Assembly (NCBI GenBank): GCA_044233795.1
Contig: JBIIJL010000086.1
Location: forward strand, 1 to 8,016
DNA from: JBIIJL01 sp044233795
GTDB lineage: Bacteria > Pseudomonadota > Gammaproteobacteria > Legionellales > Legionellaceae
Direction of reading: 5' to 3'
Length of the DNA: 8,016 nucleotides
The first letter of the stretch is position 1. Each line of letters opens with the position of its first letter. The notes beneath the pieces were generated by a model. The model worked only from the letters and a program-made list of their open reading frames with translations. It was not told the DNA's origin and did not search any database. The position numbers and the translations under genes are program-made. Positions 1 through 6,174 of the stretch are shown here, piece after piece.

Positions 1-2
1 AA

Positions 3-734
3 AAACGAGAAAAGCATATTTTAGATGCGGCAATTAGCAAAAAAACAGAGCCTGCTGTTATCGACTTTAAAAAACTGATGAGGCAAGAGTTTGCTTGTAA
101 TACCGATGCTCACCAAGCGCTTAAGGTCTGGCTTGATAAGAGAGAATTTATTCGCATCCATGAGTTGGAAATCATACAACACGAAAAACGAATCAAACGA
201 GGTCGTCCTGGATTGAATGATGCCGTGATTACGAGCTTTCAAATCACCGGGAATATAACGACTGATTTGGGTTTGCGAAATGAAGCTCAACAAACCAACG
301 GGCTTTTTATATTAGGGACTAATGATCTCTCTGAAGAACTTGCCATGCAGTTTTTACTTGATGAGTACAAATCACAACAAGCAGTGGAGCGTGGTTTCCG
401 ATTCTTAAAAAGCCCTGACTTTCTAACTTCCTCATTGTTTTTAAAGAAACTTGAACGCATCGAGGCATTACTAATGATCATGACCTGCAGTCTAATGGTT
501 TATGCAGGCATTGAACATCTGATTAGACAGCGCCTTGCTGAAACAAATGCTTTTTTCCCAGACATGAAGAAAAAACCAACTCAGCGACCAACGGCAAGAT
601 GGGTATTTTTTTGTTTCCAAGGAATCAGTGTATTGATCATTGATAAAACCGCAACAGTGGTTACAAATATTATTGATAGACAAAAAATTATACTTGATTG
701 TCTAGGCAAACCATACTGGGAATTTTATTCGTGA
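3..734 (+). CDS. IS1634-type (IS4 superfamily) transposase, C-terminal part, cut by window edge
   Basis: This is the catalytic C-terminal part of a DDE transposase that moves an IS1634/IS4-type insertion sequence. The frame is open back to base 3 with no stop. The first in-window ATG (78) is therefore probably internal, and the gene begins left of the window. The key landmark is the C1 signature at about 366-410: Tyr, two residues, Gln, three residues, Glu, six residues, Lys (YKSQQAVERGFRFLKSP). The Glu (387-389) is the third catalytic acid, and Gln stands where classical IS4 has Arg. The C-terminus (LGKPYWEFYS) looks natural. Just after the stop, GTTTGCTGCGGGATATGGGT (about 735-756) could be the right terminal repeat, but the partner end is outside the window. 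No lesion is seen in the visible part, so the gene may be intact. Family assignment is from recognised motifs. Confidence 0.85.
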   Translation, partial: KREKHILDAAISKKTEPAVIDFKKLMRQEFACNTDAHQALKVWLDKREFIRIHELEIIQHEKRIKRGRPGLNDAVITSFQITGNITTDLGLRNEAQQTNGLFILGTNDLSEELAMQFLLDEYKSQQAVERGFRFLKSPDFLTSSLFLKKLERIEALLMIMTCSLMVYAGIEHLIRQRLAETNAFFPDMKKKPTQRPTARWVFFCFQGISVLIIDKTATVVTNIIDRQKIILDCLGKPYWEFYS

Positions 735-795
735 GTTTGCTGCGGGATATGGGTTCTAAATATTAAAGGATATTAATTGAATTTTTACCCACCAA

Positions 796-827
796 TTGTT
801 ATCATATATCGATAACTGATATATAAT
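796..827 (+). promoter_or_regulatory. higBA promoter with interlocking inverted-repeat operator
   Basis: Two perfect inverted repeats interlock here: GTTATC (798-803) with GATAAC (811-816), and ATATATC (804-810) with GATATAT (818-824), each with a 7-base spacer. They cover a plausible promoter: TTGTTA (796-801), 18 bases, TATATA (820-825), or the overlapping TATAAT at 822-827. HigA antitoxins are known to repress their own operon by binding palindromes over the promoter, so these are the expected operator half-sites. Assignment of the exact -10 is uncertain. Confidence 0.65.
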
Positions 828-833
828 TAAATT

Positions 834-1127
834 ATGATAATCAACTTTCAAGATAAATTAACTGAGGATATTTATAATGGCGTGAGTAGCCGCTACTCAA
901 GAAAGCTTCCGATTGAATTACACGCAAAAGCCCAACGAAAATTGGATATGATTCAAGCTGCAACTTTAATTGACACATTAAAGATTCCGCCAAGCAATAA
1001 ATTGGCAAAGCTATCCGGAAATTTATCAGATTTTTGGCGAATTAAAATTGATAAACAATGGGCCATCATTTTCAAATGGGAAAATGGGCATGCTTATGAT
1101 GTCTGTATTACTGATTATCACTATTGA
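834..1127 (+). CDS. higB: HigB-type mRNA-interferase toxin
   Basis: This is the toxin of a type II toxin-antitoxin pair, in the RelE/ParE superfamily and HigB branch. Such toxins cleave mRNA at the ribosome. At 97 aa it is close to the usual family length of about 92-100 aa. The C-terminal core shows the family pattern: KLSGNLSDFWRIKIDKQWAI, then FKWENG and the terminal DYHY. The Asp-Tyr-His triad matches active-site residues of known HigB proteins. Odd points: the family motif is usually W-R-I, and here it is W-A-I, so a conserved Arg is missing. There is also no Shine-Dalgarno sequence before ATG 834, and the promoter lies so close that the message may be nearly leaderless. The toxin gene precedes the antitoxin gene, as is typical for higBA. 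The stop (1125-1127) overlaps the higA ribosome binding site, so translation is probably coupled. Confidence 0.9.
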   Translation: MIINFQDKLTEDIYNGVSSRYSRKLPIELHAKAQRKLDMIQAATLIDTLKIPPSNKLAKLSGNLSDFWRIKIDKQWAIIFKWENGHAYDVCITDYHY

Positions 1128-1137
1128 GGAGAAAACG

Positions 1138-1449
1138 ATGTTACCAACAAATAGACCCCCTACTCTTCCAGGTGAAATGCTTTTGGAAGAATTTATAAAG
1201 CCCATGAGCTTAACTCAAAAGGCATTCGCATCCCATTTAGGATGGACTTATGCCAAACTGAACGAAATTATCCATGGTAAAAGAGGTGTTACACCGGAAG
1301 CGGCTTTAGATTTAGCTGACGCATTAAATATGGAACCTGAGTTTTGGCTTAATCTGCAAAGAGACCGAGAGCTTTGGAATGCAAGACAAAAACACAAAGT
1401 AATAGCTAAAATAAAGGTTCCTAATTTAACCCACGATCAGCGAGTATAG
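1138..1449 (+). CDS. higA: HigA-type antitoxin, XRE-family DNA-binding protein
   Basis: This is the antitoxin of the pair. It should bind and neutralise HigB and repress the operon through the palindromes upstream of higB. The 103-aa protein has the classic HigA opening (NRPPTLPGEMLLEEFIKP) followed by a helix-turn-helix at about residues 23-58 (TQKAFASHLGW, KLNEIIHGKRGVTPEAALDL) and the EFWLNLQ motif near residue 70. The start is set by GAGGAG at 1126-1131, seven bases or so before ATG 1138. The frame is open upstream to 1048, but that segment lies inside higB and lacks the family's N-terminal pattern. Ten bases separate the higB stop from this start, so the two genes form one operon. No lesion is seen. 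Confidence 0.93.
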   Translation: MLPTNRPPTLPGEMLLEEFIKPMSLTQKAFASHLGWTYAKLNEIIHGKRGVTPEAALDLADALNMEPEFWLNLQRDRELWNARQKHKVIAKIKVPNLTHDQRV

Positions 1450-1459
1450 CTCGATTTTT
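1441..1459 (+). terminator. weak candidate terminator at the end of higBA
   Basis: CGAG (1441-1444) and CTCG (1450-1453) can pair around a 5-base loop, followed by ATTTTT. The stem has only 4 bp and overlaps the higA stop codon, so it is a marginal intrinsic terminator. Confidence 0.3.
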
Positions 1460-1815
1460 CGAATTAAATTAATTGACCACATGAAAAATTATAGAGGAAT
1501 ATCAAACAACTGGGTAAGTAGATCATCGGAACTTCCCCGACCGCCGCGTTGCAAAAAAGGCTCTCTACCCGCTAAATTGGTATGCTTCTCTTGAACAGTA
1601 ACTATCCGGTACCGGACACAATAGCTGCAGCCATTTTCAGCAAAGGTTTGCAGCTAAAATTACGTATTTTTTGCAAGAAATTTTGTATGCACAAAGGAGC
1701 TTATATGAGCATTCTTGGTATCGGTGTTGATGCAATTACTGTTAGTCCATTACATTTAAAACTCTTATTCCGGTGCGCCACGAAAGTGCACCTCCGCTAG
1801 CAGCTGAAAGTGGGT
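1450..1815. other. gene-poor stretch between higBA and the IS256 remnant
   Basis: I recognise no intact gene here. Visible items are a 12-bp perfect palindrome TCCGGTACCGGA (1605-1616) and a hairpin with a 7-bp stem, GGTGCGC (1772-1778) against GTGCACC (1786-1792), containing one G-T pair and a loop of CACGAAA. There is also a short open frame with a good ribosome binding site at 1705-1800, listed separately. The region is richer in GC around 1520-1580 than its surroundings. It may be scrap from elements lost between the two IS remnants. Confidence 0.5.
1705..1800 (+). pseudogene. short frame with strong RBS; possible start of a lost gene
   Basis: An ATG at 1705 follows AGGAG (1695-1699) at five bases, a strong translation start. 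The 31-aa frame begins MSILGIGVDAI and then runs into unrelated-looking sequence before a TAG. The first nine residues look like the N-terminus of holo-ACP synthase (AcpS, usually M-x-I-L-G-I-G-x-D-I), but the next part (TVSPLHLKLLFRC) does not match it. One reading is that a real gene start was cut by rearrangement next to the IS256 scrap. The match is short and could be chance. Confidence 0.2.
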
Positions 1816-2031
1816 TATACGACTAATATTGTTGAATGATTTCACCGACAAATTCGAAAATACACCAAAAACAAGGGTGCTTTTACCAGCGAAAACGCCT
1901 TATTGAAATTGATTTACTGTGCTTGTCAAAAAGTACTGGAAAAATGGAACCAGCCTATGCACAATTGGGCACTAATCATCTCACAGCTCCAAATATATTT
2001 CGACGGACGACTTAATTTGGGCTTGAAGTAA
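1816..2031 (+). pseudogene. IS256/Mutator-family transposase, C-terminal remnant
   Basis: Reading from 1816 gives YTTNIVE, a stop, then FHRQIRKYTKNKGAFTS and onward through ALLKLIYCACQKVLEKWNQP and MHNWALIISQLQIYFDGRL to a TAA at 2029-2031. This matches the C-terminal signature of IS256 transposases (YTTNxIExxxRxxRKxTKxKGAF, then KW, NW and F..RL). Only about 71 codons remain of a protein normally near 400 aa. The TGA at 1837-1839 falls in the conserved I-E-x-x-x-R segment, where Ser, Gly or a similar residue normally sits. Upstream sequence does not continue the family, so the element was cut at about 1815. The gene is dead. The final codons (LNLGLK) adjoin the IS630 end. Confidence 0.85.
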
Positions 2032-2839
2032 CTAGTGAGATGACACAGTTAGATGAACACTCTCTAAAGACATGATCAATTGCAGGTGCCAGTGAGTCAA
2101 ATTGTGCAATAGAGTGTTTAATTTTCTTTTTTAAATTAGCCCAAAATGTTTCAATTGGATTGAGGTCAGGGGAGTACGGGGGCAAAAATAACAATCGACA
2201 ACCAGCGTCCTCAATAATAGCACGTGTATTTTGAGACTTATGGAAAGCCGCATTATCCATTACCACAATATTACCACTTGCTATTTGTGACAGAAGAACA
2301 TTACTTAACCAGAAATTAAACAAGACATTATCCATGGTTCATTGATAACACATTGACGCAACGATGTTTTTATTCATCAGTCCAGCAGCAAAACTTTCTC
2401 TTGCGAATCGTTTACCTGCTGTTTCACCAATGACAGGCTGCCCTCTTTCAGACCAGGCATCGTCTCTAGATACAAAGGAGTCTATTCCAGACTCATCAAC
2501 ATATACCAGCCTTTCAGGACTTAATTGCTCGATGACTTCAATGTATTGGCTGCGCTTAGTAGCGCATCGCTCTTTGTACAGCGAGATCTTTTTTTTCGAG
2601 TGATATTCATACGTTTCATTGCTGTATGAATTACCGGGGTTGTGACGCCAAAAGGTTATGTCCGTAAAATGCGATGCTATTTCGTTTAGAAAAGCATCCG
2701 GACGTTCTTTTATGTATAATTTTAATGCGTCAGCATCTATCTTGTAAGGATTGCAAGGACGACCAGTACCTTCTAGTTTGCCTGTTTGAGCTCTCAGACG
2801 CTTCCAGTTTTTTATTGTTGTTGTCTCGACTGAAAACAA
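2012..2839 (-). pseudogene. IS630-family DDE transposase, broken by nonsense and frameshifts
   Basis: This is the transposase of the IS630 copy. The three catalytic acids are present: LVYVDESGID (first Asp), VVMDNAAFHK (second Asp) and SPDLNPIETFWANLKK (Glu). The N-terminus starts abruptly at VETTTIKNWKR inside the helix-turn-helix; a normal start is missing, and an upstream in-frame stop closes the frame. An in-frame TGA (2341-2339) splits CYQ from TMDNVLFNFW, where relatives have CYQGT, so a Gly codon GGA probably became TGA. In the linker, the expected family text GVTTPVIHTAMKRMNITRKK is found in the +1 frame (about 2650-2593). It is entered after an apparent 16-base insertion (2650-2665) and left at a run of eight A (2589-2596 on the plus strand shows T8). 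The downstream frame, KISLYKER, matches the family again. The enzyme is presumably inactive. Confidence 0.85.
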
Positions 2840-2877
2840 TCTACTGACTGCTTACCCTTATCTATCTGGGTACACTA
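2033..2877 (-). mobile_element. degraded IS630-family element (IS630/Tc1-mariner superfamily)
   Basis: The candidate ends are imperfect inverted repeats. Reading inward from the left (2033) the sequence has TAGTG, then CAG, then TAGAT. From the right (2877) it reads TAGTGTACCCAGATAGAT. They align with TAGTG, CAG and TAGAT matching and four extra bases on the left. IS630 elements insert at TA and duplicate it, and both ends begin with TA. The left end sits just after the IS256 scrap, so this element probably inserted there later. At about 845 bp it is shorter than a normal IS630 (about 1.1 kb), which fits the missing N-terminal part of its gene. Exact ends are uncertain; presence of an IS630 copy is certain. 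Confidence 0.55.
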
Positions 2878-2955
2878 AATGTAAAGTCTAGGTCCTCTTA
2901 AGCCTTCCCTCATGCATGCGTAAAAAAAACAAAAAAACACACTTGGCTCTAAATC

Positions 2956-2984
2956 TTGACAATCAAGCACAAAAAAAGTACACT
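2956..2984 (+). promoter_or_regulatory. sigma70-type promoter for the 438-aa gene
   Basis: A consensus -35 TTGACA (2956-2961) is followed by a 17-base spacer and TACACT (2979-2984). A transcript start near 2991 would give a leader of about 17 bases that still contains the ribosome binding site GGAG (2997-3000), seven bases before the start codon. This promoter lies outside the IS630 element. Confidence 0.7.
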
Positions 2985-3007
2985 ACGTATTTTTTTGGAG
3001 AATCGCT

Positions 3008-4324
3008 ATGGTAGTCTTTAGAATTTTGAATAAAGTGTTGGGTGCAATTTTATTAACTCTGCTTTTTGCTCCTCTTATAGCGTTAGCGACAATATCTAGA
3101 GTATTTAATTTTATCGACCTACTATATCATCGCAAAATAGACGAAGCTGTTCTTTCGATTATTTTTTCTCCATTTACTGCATTATTGACGGCAGTAATAG
3201 GAGCTGGTCTTTTCCTTGATCATGGCTGGAAAACCGGTCTCATGAATCTTATGCTTACTTTTCCTGCGAGAATCATGCATGTTTTTAAGAAACAATTGGC
3301 TTTTGGCACTCAAGAAAATGAATCGGTCAATGATATTTTTGTAAACCCAATGTCCTCATCAGGTTTGAATGATTTTGTAACCTCGGGCTTTTTTGGTAAA
3401 TTAACATTAAAGTTGCTATCTTTGTGCTTACCAATGGAAGTTTACCTTGCCTATGATGCAAAAGCAGTATCACCACACAATGATGTAAGCATTTACTTTA
3501 CAGAAAAAAACTTAGGTATCCTCAAACAAAAATATAAGGCATCTGAGCTTGAGCAATCTGCGCAAATCTCAATTGAAATTAACAACTATCTGTCTTCAAA
3601 GCTCGGGGAGATGACTCTCAAAGTTGAAGAAGCACGCCAATTATCTTCAAGTGATGAAACAAGAGCGGGAAAATTGCAGAGTGCTCGAGATGAGCTTTAT
3701 GCGATACAGTCAGCACAACGATGCATTGAGTATTTTTCGGCCAATGAAATAGCCGCTCCTGACCTTGGTAGTCAATTTAAATGCACGCCTACTACTGTGT
3801 TAAATTACATTTGGCTTGCAATAAATACTGAATGTCCAAATAAACAAAATAAGCTTATTTTAAAAGAAAAATTAATTTGGACTCTCTTCCAAATACAAAG
3901 AGGATATAATATTGTTAATGATGGGAGAGGGGCAGATATGCCTGAATGCCCTTCCGGTGCAATAGGTTTGCTCGTGAGAGTTATTTGTGATGAACAGGAA
4001 AAGATGCCTAATTCTGAATATAAGGCAGCTGATCCTAGTCCAGCGAATCTAGCTCTTGCCTTAAAAACCGCGTTAGACCGCCCTTTTACCTCCTCCTATA
4101 ACCGTACGATGCAAGCTGCTGTCAGGATAAGTTATAGAAATGACCCACAATCTTACAAACAACAGCAGAAAGACGATATAACTAATGCATGGAGAGTTAC
4201 TTTTATGCCTCTGCTAAATTCTGGTGTTTTGCAAAGAGAGACTATGGAAGAAATAATTGATGCAGGAGTCGATGCTTGGGAGCCTCCAGAAGAACAACAT
4301 AATGCTCCTTCTTTTTCTCTCTAA
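3008..4324 (+). CDS. unrecognised 438-aa protein with two N-terminal membrane segments; candidate secreted effector
   Basis: I do not recognise a named family. Residues about 10-30 (LGAILLTLLFAPLIALATI) and 47-70 (AVLSIIFSPFTALLTAVIGA) are strong hydrophobic segments joined by a short charged loop. A further hydrophobic patch lies at about 127-147. From about 176 to 245 the protein is charged and likely helical (SKLGEMTLKVEEARQL). The C-terminal half includes RGYN (298-301) and ECPSG (313-317); from memory, similar R-G-Y-N plus Cys/Gly patches occur in helical Legionella effectors, but I could not check this. The tail carries Glu at -10, -11 and -14 (EPPEEQ) with Phe at -3 and Leu at -1, like the E-block signals of Dot/Icm substrates. 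ATG 3008 has GGAG at seven bases and its own promoter. It stands alone and converges with the J-domain gene. Effector status is inference. Confidence 0.8.
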   Translation: MVVFRILNKVLGAILLTLLFAPLIALATISRVFNFIDLLYHRKIDEAVLSIIFSPFTALLTAVIGAGLFLDHGWKTGLMNLMLTFPARIMHVFKKQLAFGTQENESVNDIFVNPMSSSGLNDFVTSGFFGKLTLKLLSLCLPMEVYLAYDAKAVSPHNDVSIYFTEKNLGILKQKYKASELEQSAQISIEINNYLSSKLGEMTLKVEEARQLSSSDETRAGKLQSARDELYAIQSAQRCIEYFSANEIAAPDLGSQFKCTPTTVLNYIWLAINTECPNKQNKLILKEKLIWTLFQIQRGYNIVNDGRGADMPECPSGAIGLLVRVICDEQEKMPNSEYKAADPSPANLALALKTALDRPFTSSYNRTMQAAVRISYRNDPQSYKQQQKDDITNAWRVTFMPLLNSGVLQRETMEEIIDAGVDAWEPPEEQHNAPSFSL

Positions 4325-4598
4325 CTCTATTGGTAGCTCCCCACGTCATCCCGAGCCTGAGAGATCGTCACAAAAATTAAAAAACGGAAGCTAGATGCGC
4401 AGCACTGCTTCCCCCTAACCGCGGGGCATTATTAAAAGCATAGGGAAAGTTCAGTGATTTTATCTGAAACTGCTCGAGACTTACGCAAAACCCATGTAAA
4501 TTGATGTCTTTTTAAGATTAATAATTAAACGTTGACGCAAAAAGCTTTTTTAAACGATGGCGTTTAATAGGGCAGTAAAAATACTTCCCTTTACATAG
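4325..4598. other. convergent intergenic region with several small hairpins
   Basis: No gene is seen between these two convergent stops. There is a 6-bp inverted repeat, GGAAGC (4386-4391) with GCTTCC (4407-4412). It is followed immediately by CCCC (4412-4415) and GGGG (4423-4426) around a 7-base loop, then an AT-rich run. These could end transcription of the 438-aa gene, but neither has a proper T-tract. GAGACTTACGCAAAA (about 4480-4494) resembles the outer end of some IS elements, though no partner end or transposase is present. An AT-rich nest of repeats lies at 4524-4568. Confidence 0.5.
4524..4568. repeat. nested inverted repeats ATTAAACG / CGTTTAAT, possible bidirectional terminator
   Basis: ATTAAACG (4524-4531) pairs perfectly with CGTTTAAT (4561-4568). 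Inside, TTAAACG (4550-4556) can instead pair with CGTTTAA (4561-4567) around ATGG. A 12-base palindrome AAAAAGCTTTTT sits at 4539-4550. The right arm thus has two alternative partners. Position just past the 3' end of the minus-strand J-domain gene suits a terminator, but the stems are AT-rich. Confidence 0.45.
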
Positions 4599-6098
4599 TT
4601 AGATTTTCAATGGATTACCATGCACCTCATCATCCTGATTTTCAACAGAAAGATTAGCTAATAATTGTTTTAACCAAATATCTTCTGCATTATGAAAGGG
4701 TGCATGTCCGCTATCAAAAAAACCAAAAGTTTGGCTTGGCGTCTCATGATCTAAAGGTTCCTTTATTTTATCTTGGTTTGCAGTAATTAGAGGCAGTCCT
4801 TCTGCTATCTTGGGATTCAAGCTATTAATTATTGAATCTAACCAATTATTAAAGTTACGTTGAAAAGAATTGGGCATACTTTGATCAGTCAAAACGAAAA
4901 TCATTGTATCTAATACTTCAATAGCGATATTAAAAGCTAGGCGAATGGTTATATTCAATGTACTTTCAAATAAGGTAAATGCACTTCGTGATAAAGAGAC
5001 ATCTTTCCTGTATAAATAGCGAGCAATGTTAATTGTAGAATATAACAATTTAATACTATTCACCAATATTTGATAGAAAGCTCTTTGGGCAATCCACGCA
5101 AATTGAATACCCAATTGAATCGCAATATTTAGTGGAAGCAATGCAGCGGTCAGTATTAATATAGGCAATGAGCTTAAAGTCAAACCAATTAAGCCTTTTT
5201 GTTCCCAGATGACTTCTGTTACAGTTTTGGTGGCGCTAAAATACCTAGGTACACTGGAGGCGGTAAACAGTAAAGAGATAAAATATACGCCTACAATGTG
5301 TCTCCAGCTAGGAACAGTTACAATAAAACTGATCAAAAATTGGACTATATGCTGTAAATGCCCAATAAAATCATTGGTCAGTATTTGTTTTAATTCTTTA
5401 TTTGCACCTTGGATAGCAGCCAGCAAATCATCGAATTTTTTGTTTTCGGTTAAATACTCCGGTAAATTTCCTTTTAACTGCTTTATAATAGTCGCAATAT
5501 CCACTTGCTCATTAGATTTCAATGCATTTTTAAGTTGAAGTAAAAAAATCGTCAAAGAACTGCCATCTATGTCCTTTAAGTAAGGTCGAATAGCATCCAA
5601 CTCCTTTGAAAAAACATTTACATAACGAAAATTTAATTGGTTGTTTGAAAATGTAGACAGAGGCAGAATTATAAAAAAATTATTACTGAAACGACTTATC
5701 CAGGGAATAGTGGATGAAATTGCCAAAGTTTCTGATTGAATCCAATTCAATACACTTATAAGTGCATCAATCCAATCATTAGACTCCATTGTAAATGATT
5801 TTTTAATGTTTCCTACACAGGCTTTTCCAGGAATATTATCTTCACCTTTTAACATATAATCTCTGGCCTGCAATATATCACTCATTAATATATTACAGAT
5901 ATCAGTCGGAATAGGTGGATTTTGGGCGCTCTGTTTATCCGGATGAAAACGTAAAAGCCGCTGTTTAAAAGACTTTTGAATTTCAATAGCACTAAATTTC
6001 AATCCGGGTCTAGAAATATCTAAATTTAATATTCCACACAAGTCCTTTCGAGTAATTATAGTTGGTCCATCAAAAATACTTGTATAAGGTATAGTCAT
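4599..6098 (-). CDS. membrane-associated J-domain protein, 499 aa; candidate secreted effector
   Basis: J-domains recruit Hsp70 chaperones and stimulate their ATPase through an HPD motif. Here residues about 16-90 form the domain: helix I ITRKDLCGILNLD, helix II IQKSFKQRLLRF, the HPD at 52-54 followed by Lys, and a later helix CNILMSDILQARDYML. No Gly/Phe region or zinc-binding cysteines follow, so this is a J-only protein (type III), not DnaJ. The remainder is unrecognised. It has hydrophobic stretches at about 250-284 (HIVQFLISFIVTV; VGVYFISLLFTA) and 302-335 (GLTLSSLPILILTAALLPLN), suggesting membrane insertion. The tail has Glu/Asp at -9, -10, -11 and -14 with Pro -4 and Leu -3, similar to Dot/Icm signals. 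A weak AGGA (6109-6112) lies 10 bases before ATG 6098. It is transcribed alone and divergently from the glycosyltransferase-like gene. A role in host or bacterial Hsp70 recruitment at a membrane is inferred. Confidence 0.85.
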   Translation of the reverse strand: MTIPYTSIFDGPTIITRKDLCGILNLDISRPGLKFSAIEIQKSFKQRLLRFHPDKQSAQNPPIPTDICNILMSDILQARDYMLKGEDNIPGKACVGNIKKSFTMESNDWIDALISVLNWIQSETLAISSTIPWISRFSNNFFIILPLSTFSNNQLNFRYVNVFSKELDAIRPYLKDIDGSSLTIFLLQLKNALKSNEQVDIATIIKQLKGNLPEYLTENKKFDDLLAAIQGANKELKQILTNDFIGHLQHIVQFLISFIVTVPSWRHIVGVYFISLLFTASSVPRYFSATKTVTEVIWEQKGLIGLTLSSLPILILTAALLPLNIAIQLGIQFAWIAQRAFYQILVNSIKLLYSTINIARYLYRKDVSLSRSAFTLFESTLNITIRLAFNIAIEVLDTMIFVLTDQSMPNSFQRNFNNWLDSIINSLNPKIAEGLPLITANQDKIKEPLDHETPSQTFGFFDSGHAPFHNAEDIWLKQLLANLSVENQDDEVHGNPLKI

Positions 6099-6145
6099 TA
6101 AATTTAGTTCCTATATGAAGCCTGCTTTGGCCATTAAGTCGCCAC

Positions 6146-6174
6146 ATAATACAAGAAAAGGCCCTTTGTGTCAC
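6146..6174 (-). promoter_or_regulatory. sigma70-type promoter for the J-domain gene
   Basis: On the minus strand, GTGACA (6174-6169) is followed by 17 bases and TATTAT (6151-6146), each differing from consensus at one base. Predicted start near 6139 gives a leader of about 40 bases. The spacer contains an 11-base near-palindrome, AAAGG C CCTTT (6158-6168 on plus), that could be a regulator site. Confidence 0.65.

Noticed and set aside
78..80. ATG 78 as the true start of the transposase
   Set aside because: The frame is open to the window edge and upstream residues (ISKKTEPAVIDFKKL) read like the same protein.
1048..1137. Longer 133-aa start for the antitoxin gene
   Set aside because: The extra 30 residues lie inside higB, lack a ribosome binding site and do not match the HigA N-terminus. 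ATG 1138 has GAGGAG at the right distance.
1772..1800. Group II intron start (GTGCGCC)
   Set aside because: The GTGCG-like start is followed by only a short hairpin; no intron domains V/VI or reverse transcriptase gene are present.
2364..2603. 79-aa plus-strand frame in the IS630 element
   Set aside because: It is the antisense shadow of the transposase catalytic domain.
2881..2960. CpxR-type GTAAA repeats upstream of the 438-aa gene
   Set aside because: GTAAA at 2881 and again near 2920 are not spaced as a GTAAA-N6-GTAAA box.
4480..4494. IS terminus GAGACTTACGCAAAA
   Set aside because: It resembles some IS ends, but no second end or transposase fragment is found nearby, so it is only mentioned within the intergenic entry.
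5209..5538. 109-aa plus-strand frame inside the J-domain gene
   Set aside because: It is antisense to a well-supported coding region and shows no start signal or family pattern.
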